Positions 1-7,396 are shown, counted from the first letter of the stretch. The stretch: DNA of 11,518 bases from Clostridiales bacterium (GCA_012514045.1 JAAZBA010000031.1:1-11518), one strand, 5' to 3'. A program made the numbers and translations. The notes: generated by a model from the letters alone, not told the origin.

Positions 1-456
1 CTCCACAAGAGGTACCAGCAGGGGACAGGCTTTTTCGATGACATCCGCGTCGGGACGCAGGGAACGTATCATATTGCCGAAAGCGCCGGAGCAAACAGTA
101 CCCGTGGTGCCGATAACGCCGATTCTTCCGGAGATTGAGGCTTTTGACGCCTTGTCGGCGGAGCTTTTGACGGTGCCCACAATGGGGATGTCGTACTTCC
201 CGGCGATAACGTCATGAGCAACGCTTGACACGGTGCCGCAGGCGATGACGATGGCTTTTGTGTCAAAAGAAGAGATGAAAGCTATGTCCTGCATGGCGTA
301 TTTGATTATCGTTTCGCGGCTTCTTGTACCGTAGGGAACACGTCCTGTGTCACCGAAATAGACAATATCCTCTCCTGGCATGACACGAATCAGTTCCCGC
401 ACTGCCGTAAGTCCTCCGAGGCCGGAATCAAAGACACCTATCGGGCGGTTGTCCAT
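1..456 (-). CDS. murI: Glutamate racemase MurI, N-terminal 152 residues (gene cut by the left window edge)
   Basis: Interconverts L- and D-glutamate in the cytoplasm, supplying the D-Glu of the peptidoglycan stem peptide. The start ATG (456-454) overlaps the TGA of ddl by one base; AAGGAGAATAAC just upstream, inside the ddl end, is a good ribosome binding site. Visible family motifs: FDSGLGGL at residues 9-16 (Asp10/Ser11), FGDTGRVPYGTRS at 34-46, the first catalytic cysteine Cys73 in IACGT (71-75), and VIGTTGTV at 114-121. The second catalytic cysteine, expected near residue 180-185, lies beyond the window, as does the stop; the usual length is about 260-270 residues. One oddity: the usual ACNT around the first cysteine is ACGT here, replacing the conserved Asn by Gly. 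The ddl-murI coupling supports a cell-wall role. Identification is secure; activity is inferred. Confidence 0.93.
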   Translation of the reverse strand, partial: MDNRPIGVFDSGLGGLTAVRELIRVMPGEDIVYFGDTGRVPYGTRSRETIIKYAMQDIAFISSFDTKAIVIACGTVSSVAHDVIAGKYDIPIVGTVKSSADKASKASISGRIGVIGTTGTVCSGAFGNMIRSLRPDADVIEKACPLLVPLVE

Positions 457-1526
457 CAGTTATTCTCCTTAGAAAGCGCCAGCTCGATGAGACGGTCAAT
501 GAGCTTTGAATAGGAGATACCGTCATAGCCGAAAAGCTTTGTGTACATACTTATGGGGGTGAAGCCCGGGAGAGTGTTGATCTCGTTGAAGATAATCTCC
601 CGGTCATTCCTTACGAAGAAATCCACACGGGACAAGCCCGAGCAGCCGAGGGCGTTGAACACCCGAAGCGCCAATCTTTTGAGCTCATCGGATACCTCCG
701 GTGAAAGTCTTGCCGGAATGAGTGTTTCAGACTGAGCATCGTGATACTTGGCGGAGTAGGTATAAAACTCCTGCGCCGGAATGATTTCTCCCACTGAGGA
801 GGCAATCTGCTTACGAAGGGAGCCTAAGACAGCGACTTCTACTTCCTGACCGGTGATATTTTCTTCGAACACGATTCTTTTGTCGTAGAGCGTCGCTTCC
901 TTCACGGCGTCCTCAAGAGATTTGGCTGTTTTGACCTTTGAGATGCCTACGGATGAGCCTGTGCTGGCGGGCTTTACGAATATAGGCAGACCGAGAAATT
1001 CAATGATACGCTGTGTGTTGCCCTCCACATCGGAAAGAAAGTCTGAGGAGAACATATGTGTCCATTTCGCCTGGGTGATGCCCTCTCTGTCGGCGAAAAT
1101 TTTTGTGTATATTTTATTCATGCAATTGGCGCTGGAAGCTACGTCGCAGCCCACATAAGGGATGCCGGACAGCTCGAAGAGTCCCTGAATGGCTCCGTCT
1201 TCACAGTATTTGCCGTGCATAACCGGGAAAACCACGTCAATGCGGATACGCTGCCCGTCCGAGAGAATGAGTCCATGACAGTCTCTGTCGGGGGAGATGA
1301 CCGCGGGGATGTTGCTTGGAGAGTCAATCCAGCTGCCGTCGGCGATTTTATCCCAGTCGTTCTCACAATAGAGAAGCCATTTGCCCTCTTTTGTGATGCC
1401 AATGGGATAGATGTCGTATTTTGATGTGTCAGTGTTTCGCAGCACACCGGCGGCTGAGGACTGTGATACCTCGTATTCGCTGGACATTCCGCCGAATATA
1501 ACCGCAAGCTTAATAGGTGATTCCAT
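456..1526 (-). CDS. ddl: D-alanine--D-alanine ligase
   Basis: An ATP-grasp enzyme that joins two D-Ala molecules for the peptidoglycan stem terminus; 356 residues, normal for the family. I chose the ATG at 1526 (protein begins MESPIKLAV) because GGAGGT lies four bases upstream (1536-1531); an in-frame ATG at 1568 adds 14 residues that look like leader translation. Motifs: FGGMSSEYEVS (11-21), HGKYCEDGAIQG (104-115), FVKPASTGSSVGISKV (183-198, ATP loop), YTYSAKY in the omega loop (255-261), SGLSRVDFF (296-304) and the metal-binding FNEINTLPGFTPISMY (313-328). The Tyr-Ser-Ala-Lys-Tyr omega loop fits a D-Ala-D-Ala ligase rather than a VanA-type D-Ala-D-Lac ligase. The usual HGxxGEDG has Cys for the first internal Gly (Cys108). 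It is co-transcribed with, and translationally coupled to, murI. Confidence 0.95.
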   Translation of the reverse strand: MESPIKLAVIFGGMSSEYEVSQSSAAGVLRNTDTSKYDIYPIGITKEGKWLLYCENDWDKIADGSWIDSPSNIPAVISPDRDCHGLILSDGQRIRIDVVFPVMHGKYCEDGAIQGLFELSGIPYVGCDVASSANCMNKIYTKIFADREGITQAKWTHMFSSDFLSDVEGNTQRIIEFLGLPIFVKPASTGSSVGISKVKTAKSLEDAVKEATLYDKRIVFEENITGQEVEVAVLGSLRKQIASSVGEIIPAQEFYTYSAKYHDAQSETLIPARLSPEVSDELKRLALRVFNALGCSGLSRVDFFVRNDREIIFNEINTLPGFTPISMYTKLFGYDGISYSKLIDRLIELALSKENN

Positions 1527-1530
1527 ATTT

Positions 1531-1536
1531 ACCTCC
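1531..1536 (-). promoter_or_regulatory. Ribosome binding site that fixes the ddl start
   Basis: On the minus strand the sequence reads GGAGGTAAATATG. The strong GGAGGT motif four bases before the ATG at 1526 makes this start much more likely than the ATG at 1568, which has no comparable motif upstream. Confidence 0.75.
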
Positions 1537-1579
1537 AAAGGGTTAGTAGAAATAGTTTTATATAACAATATGCCTCTAT

Positions 1580-1609
1580 ATTATACCCTACTATACAAGG
1601 GCGAATCAA
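1580..1609 (-). promoter_or_regulatory. Putative sigma-70-type promoter for ddl-murI
   Basis: On the minus strand a TTGATT box (1609-1604) and a perfect TATAAT box (1585-1580) are separated by 18 bases. The predicted transcript start near 1573 gives a leader of about 47 bases before ddl. It sits in the 111-bp gap between the sugar kinase stop and the ddl start, so ddl-murI need not depend on read-through from the kinase. No clear terminator is seen between the two. Confidence 0.55.
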
Positions 1610-1637
1610 TCATATGTGATGAAATTCGTGTTAAATA

Positions 1638-3071
1638 TTACCAGACTTGAAATACGCTTCTGAGTTTTGGATATAGAGAACGGTAGACATCAAAGCGGCG
1701 GAGAAGGTTGCCGTTTATTATATGGGGCTCCACGGTGGTTTCAACGGATATGATATTATTTGCCCCTGCTGTAAGGTTTTCGTACCACTTGGCGCCCACA
1801 GCGCCTATAAGTGCGGCACCTAAGGCTCCCGACTGCTTCTCCGACGGTCTTTCGAGGGTATACCCGAGGATATCGGCTTTGATTCTGTTGAGAAAATCGT
1901 TGGATGCGGCGCCTCCGCCTATACGCATCGTACGGTTTTCCTCCGAGCCTGTGGGAAGCATGCTCCACATGTGTTTTACGCTGAACACGACACCCTCAAG
2001 CACAGAGTACATCATCTCCTGTCTTGTGGTGGTGTCGGAGAGACCAAAGAACACACCTTTTGCGTTGCTGTCCCAGATGGGAGCCCGCTCGCCGCGTAGA
2101 TAGGGCAGGAAAATGGGAGGCTTGCACTCGTCAGCTTGAGTCTTTTCGTATATTGAGAATATCGCCTTTTCATCGTATCCAAAGGTCTCAAAGCCCCAGT
2201 CGATGGAGGATCCCGCGGACTGATTGACTCCGAAGGTCATATGACCGCTAAAGAAAGGCGCGCAGATAACATCCTCATCTCCGATTATATCGGAGGTTAT
2301 CATTCCCACGTGTTCTGATGTACCGGTGATGTCAAAGTTCTGGCCTACGCTTGTTACGCCCATGCCGGCAAGTGATGAATGGGAGTCATTACAGCCCAAA
2401 TAAACCGGAATACCCTCAGGAAGATCTAAAAGAGCGGCAGACGCATGGCAAAGACTGCCGGGAGCGTCAAAGGCGTCGTAAATCTCGGGAAGCTTATCCC
2501 GCTTTATGTTCAAAAGCTCCAGAACATCCTCTGTGATAATACCTTCTGGAAGCTTAACAAGTCCGTTCCAAGTGTAGATGTCGGAGCATACGCAGCCTGT
2601 CAGCACCTTGTATAGATAGTCTTTAGGAGCAAGAAGCTTTTCGCAGGCTGCCCATTGACGGGAACGTTCCTCTTGAAACCATCTGATGCGGGGAGCAGGG
2701 TAGCTGATGAGTTTGGGATGGAACATGGATATGTTTTCTATATAAAACTCTCTGTCACGTTCGTACAGAAGATCCTCAAGCTGGCTCTCCGCTCCGCCCT
2801 CGTTCCAGCCGTACACCGGCAGATTGGTTGCGTCCTCACGATAGAGAAGATATGTGCCTACCTGAGTCGTAAGCCCTATTCCCTCCACCAGTGTCTTGTC
2901 CACAAAGTAGGTGATTTCTTTTACTGCGTCTGATATAGCTGCGACCCAGCCCTCCGGTGAAACCCTGAGTCCTTCGGGGTACATTGCTCTACAGGTCTGG
3001 ACATTGCCGTCACGGGAAAGAAGCGCCGCCTTTACGGAGGAAGTACCTACGTCAAGTCCTATAATATACAT
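1638..3071 (-). CDS. FGGY-family carbohydrate kinase (xylulokinase/gluconokinase-like, substrate unknown)
   Basis: Predicted cytoplasmic kinase that phosphorylates a sugar or polyol with ATP; 477 residues, typical for FGGY kinases. Start ATG at 3071 is preceded by AAAGGA (3084-3079). Visible: the N-terminal phosphate-binding motif GLDVGTSSVKAALL (5-18), the putative catalytic Asp229 in GCNDSHSSLAG, DITGTSEHVG (247-256), PYLRGERAPIWD (323-334), the C-terminal FGGY signature GVFFGLSD plus the helix through SVLEG (339-360), and the adenosine-side motif IGGGAASNDFLNRIKADILG (384-403). The overall pattern is nearest xylulokinase and gluconokinase, but the region around Asp229 is not the GGGDQ form of classical XylB, so I do not assign a substrate. 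No sugar transporter or isomerase lies beside it; the neighbours are cell-wall genes downstream and a divergent exporter upstream. It has its own promoter. Confidence 0.88.
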   Translation of the reverse strand: MYIIGLDVGTSSVKAALLSRDGNVQTCRAMYPEGLRVSPEGWVAAISDAVKEITYFVDKTLVEGIGLTTQVGTYLLYREDATNLPVYGWNEGGAESQLEDLLYERDREFYIENISMFHPKLISYPAPRIRWFQEERSRQWAACEKLLAPKDYLYKVLTGCVCSDIYTWNGLVKLPEGIITEDVLELLNIKRDKLPEIYDAFDAPGSLCHASAALLDLPEGIPVYLGCNDSHSSLAGMGVTSVGQNFDITGTSEHVGMITSDIIGDEDVICAPFFSGHMTFGVNQSAGSSIDWGFETFGYDEKAIFSIYEKTQADECKPPIFLPYLRGERAPIWDSNAKGVFFGLSDTTTRQEMMYSVLEGVVFSVKHMWSMLPTGSEENRTMRIGGGAASNDFLNRIKADILGYTLERPSEKQSGALGAALIGAVGAKWYENLTAGANNIISVETTVEPHIINGNLLRRFDVYRSLYPKLRSVFQVW

Positions 3072-3131
3072 TTTTGTTTCCTTTCAATATATATTCGTGA
3101 TATACTTGCTAAGGTATGCCTATACCATACA

Positions 3132-3160
3132 ATTGTAAACTTTTTTCCGTTCATTGTAAA
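3132..3160 (-). promoter_or_regulatory. Putative promoter for the FGGY kinase gene (leftward)
   Basis: On the minus strand TTTACA (3160-3155) and TACAAT (3137-3132) are 17 bases apart, each matching the sigma-70 consensus at five of six positions. The predicted transcript start near 3125 gives a leader of about 54 bases. The -10 box lies inside the 10-bp palindrome TACAATTGTA (3128-3137), and a small GGTAT-gcct-ATACC dyad (3113-3126) falls at the start point, which may be operator sequence. Confidence 0.55.
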
Positions 3161-3163
3161 GTG

Positions 3164-3192
3164 TTGATTTGTTAATTTTTTGAAGGTATAAT
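3164..3192 (+). promoter_or_regulatory. Putative promoter for the exporter operon (rightward), back-to-back with the kinase promoter
   Basis: TTGATT (3164-3169) and a perfect TATAAT (3187-3192) are separated by 17 bases. The predicted start near 3199 leaves a leader of about 120 bases before the exporter ATG at 3321. Only three bases separate this -35 box from that of the leftward promoter. A second perfect TATAAT at 3288-3293, with only a poor -35 (TCTTCA, 3264-3269), could be an alternative start nearer the gene. Confidence 0.55.
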
Positions 3193-3247
3193 CATTGTGA
3201 TTGATGTGTTAATGATTAATATTAGATTACTGCGCCGGCAACTACGG

Positions 3248-3262
3248 TTTGAATTATTCAAA
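3248..3262. promoter_or_regulatory. Palindrome TTTGAAT-t-ATTCAAA, candidate operator
   Basis: Two perfect 7-base arms flank a single central base, a dyad suited to a dimeric repressor. It lies in the exporter leader, between the main promoter (3164-3192) and the second TATAAT (3288-3293), just upstream of the latter's weak -35 position. Exporters of this kind are often controlled by TetR or MarR family repressors (family knowledge), but none is encoded in the window, so the operator role is inference. Confidence 0.35.
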
Positions 3263-3320
3263 ATCTTCATAAAATCATACAAAACAGTATAATATCCATA
3301 TATAAGGAGCATTTTATATC

Positions 3321-5381
3321 ATGATAAAGCTTGCACGCTTTCTTATTACTCACAGGAAAACCGTAATTATATTCTTCTCTGTCCTCTGCATTGTGTCCAT
3401 TCTTATGCTGCCTATGGTCAAAGTAAACTATGACTTGACAAAATATCTCCCGGAGGATACAGGCACAACATATGCTTTCGATATTGTCAGGGAGCAGTTC
3501 GGATACCCCGGTACAGCTGAGGTTATGGCGGATAATGTGACAATACCCGAGGCGCTTGAGATGAAGAATGAGATATCTTCTCTTGATGGCGTACTGATGG
3601 TGCTGTGGCTCGACGATATTGCAGACATCAACACCCCTCTTGAGTATTTGGGAAGCGATGTGACTAAGCAATATTACAAAGACTCAAAAGCGCTGTTCAC
3701 GGTTCAGTTCAAAGAAGGTGACAGCGACAAGGCTACAGTGGAGGCTCTTGAGGAAATAGAAAGAATCATTGGCGAGGGAGGCGCAATCAGAGGAAGCGCG
3801 CAAAGCTCTCGAAGTCTCCAGAGAATAATTTCGGCAGAGGTCGGCAAGATTGTGCTCATTGTGGTACCTGTTTGTATAGGAATACTCCTGTTCATGACCC
3901 GATCATGGCTTGAACCATTCCTGTATCTGGCTGTCCTGGGAGTATCTATCCTGATAAACATGGGTACAAACGCCTTTTTTGAAGACGTATCGTTTATAAC
4001 TTTTTCCATGAGCGCTGTGCTGCAACTGGCTATATCAATGGATTATTCCATCTTCCTTGTGCACCGCTATATGGAAAAACGGGAAAGCGGGCTTGAAGTG
4101 GATGAGGCTATCGTCATAGCTACAAAGGAGGCTCTCAGCTCGATATCTTCTTCTGCCCTCACCACCGTGGCGGGCTTCGTGGCGCTGACCTTCATGCAGT
4201 ATAAAATCGGCGCGGATCTCGGCATTGTATTGGCAAAAGGCGTAGTTCTGAGTCTTGTTACCGTGGTGCTGCTGATGCCGGTAGTGATAAAAATCTCCCA
4301 CAAAACTCTGGAAAAAACAAGCCACAGAGCTTTTATGCCGGACATTACAAAGCTCGGCAAGTTTATGGTCAAAGGAAGATATATAATCTTGGCTCTTATT
4401 CTCATAGTAACAGTGCCGGCATATCTTGCGTCAAACGCCAACTCATTTGTCTATGGTGAAACAAACGACACGGGAGAGGAGATTGCCGAAATGAGGGCAA
4501 AGATAGCCGAAACTTTTGGGGAATCAAGTCCCGTTGTGGTGCTCCTGCCGGTTGGCAATGAGGGAAAGGAGGCGGAACTCGCGAAAGCTCTTGCGGAGGA
4601 CGAGTATGTGAAGAGTGTACAGTGCCTCGCCACTATCGCCGGCACAGCCATTCCATATGAAATCCTGCCCGCTGGGGTGGAAGAGAACTTCAGAAGTGAA
4701 GAATATTCTCGCATGATCGTCACCTTTAATGTGGCAGGAGAGAATGAGCATACGGAGCGGGCGGTATCGCGGCTTCGCGAGTACGTAGGCTCCTACTATG
4801 ACACCTACTATCTTGCAGGCGCAATCTCCAGCACTAACGATATAAAGACAACGGTGGAAAGCGACTACAAAGTGGTGCAGTTTATCTCTATCGGAGCGGT
4901 GTTCCTGATTATCCTGGTAACATTCAGGGCTCTTCTGCTGCCGGTGCTGCTTGTATTGGTGATACAGATATCCACATGGATAAACATGGGAATACCGTAT
5001 TTTGCCGGCTCTCAGCTGTCGTTTATCGGTTACCTTATAATAAGCGCTATTCAGCTTGGAGCCACAATTGACTACGCTATCCTTATGTCCGACAGATACC
5101 TTGAGTTCCGGGAGACTATGGATAAGAGTGACGCCGCCGCAAAGGCGCTTTCAACCTCCGGTGTGTCCATCATCACCTCTGCCCTTATTCTGACCCTTGC
5201 CGGTTACTCCTACGGTATTGTTTCGACACTCCCCGCCATATCTGAGATGGGGTTGCTTTTGGGACGTGGCGCGGCGTTGTCGGGTGGAATGGTGCTTTTG
5301 GTACTGCCTCAGCTGTTGGTACTGTTTGACAAGCCTATAAGAATGACTATACTCAGAAAACGGGAGGGAAAAAGCAAATGA
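3321..5381 (+). CDS. RND-superfamily MMPL-domain exporter
   Basis: Predicted proton-driven inner-membrane exporter of 686 residues with two MMPL repeats. Each half has one helix, a large outside domain (about 34-174 and 372-515), then five helices; I count 12 hydrophobic segments, near 16-33, 175-192, 198-217, 227-247, 274-293, 300-324, 353-371, 516-534, 536-556, 566-588, 613-635 and 648-669. The fourth and tenth helices each carry an Asp-Tyr pair (Asp241-Tyr242 in ISMDYSIF, Asp584-Tyr585 in TIDYAIL), matching the proton-relay pairs known in MmpL3-type proteins. AAGGAG at 3303-3308 precedes the ATG by 12 bases. The TGA overlaps the start of the next gene by four bases (ATGA), so the two are almost certainly coupled and function together. 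Substrate is unknown; lipids, hydrophobic compounds or drugs are typical of the family. Confidence 0.9.
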   Translation: MIKLARFLITHRKTVIIFFSVLCIVSILMLPMVKVNYDLTKYLPEDTGTTYAFDIVREQFGYPGTAEVMADNVTIPEALEMKNEISSLDGVLMVLWLDDIADINTPLEYLGSDVTKQYYKDSKALFTVQFKEGDSDKATVEALEEIERIIGEGGAIRGSAQSSRSLQRIISAEVGKIVLIVVPVCIGILLFMTRSWLEPFLYLAVLGVSILINMGTNAFFEDVSFITFSMSAVLQLAISMDYSIFLVHRYMEKRESGLEVDEAIVIATKEALSSISSSALTTVAGFVALTFMQYKIGADLGIVLAKGVVLSLVTVVLLMPVVIKISHKTLEKTSHRAFMPDITKLGKFMVKGRYIILALILIVTVPAYLASNANSFVYGETNDTGEEIAEMRAKIAETFGESSPVVVLLPVGNEGKEAELAKALAEDEYVKSVQCLATIAGTAIPYEILPAGVEENFRSEEYSRMIVTFNVAGENEHTERAVSRLREYVGSYYDTYYLAGAISSTNDIKTTVESDYKVVQFISIGAVFLIILVTFRALLLPVLLVLVIQISTWINMGIPYFAGSQLSFIGYLIISAIQLGATIDYAILMSDRYLEFRETMDKSDAAAKALSTSGVSIITSALILTLAGYSYGIVSTLPAISEMGLLLGRGAALSGGMVLLVLPQLLVLFDKPIRMTILRKREGKSK

Positions 5382-7084
5382 AAAGATTAAAAAGACTGTC
5401 CGCGATGCTCCTCGCCATCGCTTTGACTGCGGCGATTGGCGTTCTGGCGCTGGCAAGTCCTGAAAATACAGACATAAACGATGCCATGACGCCATTAAAG
5501 GACGAGACAATATATGTAATCCTTGAAAATGACGGCTCTGTTGAGCTTGTAAAATGTGTAAACCATCTTGAGGCTTCCTCTGAGGGCATCTATGCTGACT
5601 ACGGAGATTATGAAGAGATTATACCTTCCTCGGCGCAGCGCGAATTCATCGAAAAGGACGGCGCGGTGCTTTGGAGCCTTGAAGAAGGTGAGTCTTTCTA
5701 TTATCAGGGTGTAATGAAGGATTTTGAGCTCCCATATGCTTTTAATATTGAGTATTCCCTGGACGGCGCTCCTGTTAACGGAGACGATCTGGGAGGGAAA
5801 AGCGGAAAAATAGGGATTAAACTCACAGTTACAGGAAACGAAAAAGCCCACGAGTATTTTAAGGATAACTTCGCCTGCCAGATTCAGGTGCCTCTAGACT
5901 GCGACAGCTGCCGGAATATAGATGCACCGGGGGCGGTAGGAGTGCTTGTGGGTTCTACACGTACCCTTACTTATAACATAATGCCCGGTACGAAAAACGC
6001 GGAATATGAAATTTCTTTTGATGCGAAGAATTTCACCTTCTCCGGTATGACCTTTGCCTTGTCCGCCTTTGATATTTCCTCATATCTTGAAAATATGGAT
6101 CTGGAAGGGATCGACGCTCTGGGGTCAGGCCTTGATGAAATGGCTGACGGCGTGCAAACCATGCTTGACGGCACAAATGCGCTGAAAGATGGCATGACCG
6201 AGCTTGACGACGGTACAACCGAGCTTGCTGATGGTGCGAAGCAGCTCTCCGACGGCATAGCTCAGTATTCGGCGGGAGTAGCCGAGGCTGCCGCAGGCGC
6301 GAAGAAGCTGAAGAGCGGCTCCTCGGAGATGAAAAAAGGACTCAAAGCTCTTGACGCAAACTCTGCCGCTCTGACTGACGGCTTTGACCAGATAATGGAA
6401 GGGATTTCCTCAATGCTCGGCCAAAGCGGCGAATATGCAGAGCTTATATCTTCCTCGAAAACAGTGTTGGCGGAGGTTATGAACGACGAAGGCATCTCAG
6501 CGAAGTCAAAGCTGATGCTTGCAGCGATGCTCAAGGGTATAACCGATTCGGAGGAGAAAATGTCGGGCGCTCTTGAGGGCAGCGAGGACTATGCCTCCCA
6601 GCTTAAGCAGTACTCTGACGGTCTCAAGGCATATACCTCGGGAGTGGGGAAGATTGCCAACTCCTACGGCGAACTTGACAGAGGTATTGCCTCCGTTGTG
6701 GACGCTTTAGCGACCTTGTCCGATGCGGCGGCAGAGCTTTCCGACGGAGCAAAAGAATTGTCTGACGGTACCGAGACATTGTCTGAGAACGTAAGAGTGC
6801 TTCCCGGCAGTGTAGGCAAGCTTGCGGACGGTCAGAAGGAGTTGCTCGATGGGATAAACACCGCAAATGAAGAGATGTCGGGCTCTATAGATTCATTTAT
6901 TGATTCTGATGAGAAGAGCGATGCGGTTATTTCATTTGCCGACACATCAAAGGAGATAAACTCTGTTCAGTTCGTTTTCCGAACTTCCTCCATAGGCGAC
7001 AACACCCCCGCTCCGGATCATACCATACCGGAAGATAACGGCAATTTCTTCACCCGTCTTGTGAAGCTGTTCAAAAAAGACTGA
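5378..7084 (+). CDS. Secreted protein with X-X-X-Leu-X-X-Gly heptad repeats, partner of the MMPL exporter
   Basis: 568 residues, exported. A basic start (MKRLKRL) and hydrophobic stretch 9-26 ending LALAS form a signal peptide or N-terminal anchor. Residues about 30-235 form a mixed domain I cannot name. From 251 glycine recurs exactly every seventh residue (251, 258, 265, 272, 279, 286, 293, 300, 307, 314, 321), mostly as L-x-D-G; after a helical break (about 335-410) a less regular second array runs about 415-492 (457, 464, 478, 485, 492 in phase). This is the heptad type found in YhgE/Pip-like proteins and MMPL neighbours, suggesting a long helical rod outside the membrane. No other membrane helix is evident; the C-terminus is short and basic (FFTRLVKLFKKD). 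GGGAGGG at 5362-5368 serves its ATG, which overlaps the exporter stop. Likely an extracytoplasmic accessory subunit; the role is inferred. Confidence 0.82.
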   Translation: MKRLKRLSAMLLAIALTAAIGVLALASPENTDINDAMTPLKDETIYVILENDGSVELVKCVNHLEASSEGIYADYGDYEEIIPSSAQREFIEKDGAVLWSLEEGESFYYQGVMKDFELPYAFNIEYSLDGAPVNGDDLGGKSGKIGIKLTVTGNEKAHEYFKDNFACQIQVPLDCDSCRNIDAPGAVGVLVGSTRTLTYNIMPGTKNAEYEISFDAKNFTFSGMTFALSAFDISSYLENMDLEGIDALGSGLDEMADGVQTMLDGTNALKDGMTELDDGTTELADGAKQLSDGIAQYSAGVAEAAAGAKKLKSGSSEMKKGLKALDANSAALTDGFDQIMEGISSMLGQSGEYAELISSSKTVLAEVMNDEGISAKSKLMLAAMLKGITDSEEKMSGALEGSEDYASQLKQYSDGLKAYTSGVGKIANSYGELDRGIASVVDALATLSDAAAELSDGAKELSDGTETLSENVRVLPGSVGKLADGQKELLDGINTANEEMSGSIDSFIDSDEKSDAVISFADTSKEINSVQFVFRTSSIGDNTPAPDHTIPEDNGNFFTRLVKLFKKD

Positions 7085-7200
7085 AGAGTATAATATAAAA
7101 ACAGCTTCTTTTAATGGGCAGTTTTTATAAAACAGAAGACCCGAAAATCACTGTTTTACATCATCTGCCAGATAGGATTTGCAAAGAACAAAAAAATATA

Positions 7201-7240
7201 AGCGATACTTGGTTTTTCCAACCTAGTATCGCTTTCTTTG
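7201..7240 (+). terminator. Strong intrinsic terminator closing the exporter operon
   Basis: A hairpin with a perfect 9-bp outer stem (AGCGATACT 7201-7209 with AGTATCGCT 7225-7233), a T-T mismatch, and a 4-bp inner stem (GGTT/AACC) around a five-base loop is followed by TTTCTTTG. A run of seven A lies just before it (about 7190-7196), so it could also work on the opposite strand. It lies 117 bases past the heptad-protein stop and separates that operon from the cas promoter. Confidence 0.85.
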
Positions 7241-7352
7241 TTATCCATAGAGTATTTTTGACAATACGGAGGAAACCTTATGCACACATCATTATGAGCT
7301 TGACTAAACCACAAAATATCGTTTGAGCAGATAATTTGAAAATAAAAACCAC

Positions 7353-7396
7353 ATATATGAACAATCCGAAAATATATGAACAATCCGAAAATATAT
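7353..7396. repeat. Two perfect tandem copies of a 19-bp unit plus a 6-bp third start, abutting the cas promoter
   Basis: The unit ATATATGAACAATCCGAAA occurs at 7353-7371 and identically at 7372-7390. A third copy begins (ATATAT, 7391-7396) and runs into the -35 box TTGACT. Relative to the predicted transcript start (about 7431) the two full copies cover roughly -78 to -41, the classic position of activator sites. The unit has no strong internal dyad. It could be a pair of regulator sites or a slippage duplication. Confidence 0.85.

Noticed and set aside
1056..1424. Open frame of 122 codons on the plus strand
   Set aside because: It lies wholly inside ddl, which has full family motifs on the other strand; no ribosome binding site or recognisable domain.
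1603..1627. Imperfect dyad between the kinase stop and the ddl promoter as a terminator
   Set aside because: Mismatched AT-rich arms, no T-tract, and it overlaps the ddl -35 box.
1708..2103. Open frame of 131 codons on the plus strand
   Set aside because: Antisense shadow of the FGGY kinase coding region, with composition typical of a reversed frame.
3267..3671. Open frame of 134 codons on the minus strand overlapping the exporter start
   Set aside because: Covers the exporter 5' end and its ribosome binding site; Cys/His-rich shadow composition and no start signal.
7094..7129. TATAAAAAC/GTTTTTATA dyad as the exporter operon terminator
   Set aside because: The stem is almost all A-T with an 18-base loop; the hairpin at 7201-7233 is far stronger and followed by a T-rich run.
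7272..7292. GGAGGAAACC followed by ATG in the gap, resembling a leader-peptide start
   Set aside because: The frame closes after four codons and no promoter with good spacing lies upstream.
7114..7383. Short frames on both strands in the gap before cas3 (70 and 75 codons)
   Set aside because: Both cross the strong terminator hairpin, have no ribosome binding site and look like chance AT-rich frames.
7353..7396. The tandem 19-bp repeat as a miniature CRISPR array
   Set aside because: The copies are directly adjacent with no spacers, and the unit is shorter than and unlike type I-C repeats, which carry a GC-rich hairpin.
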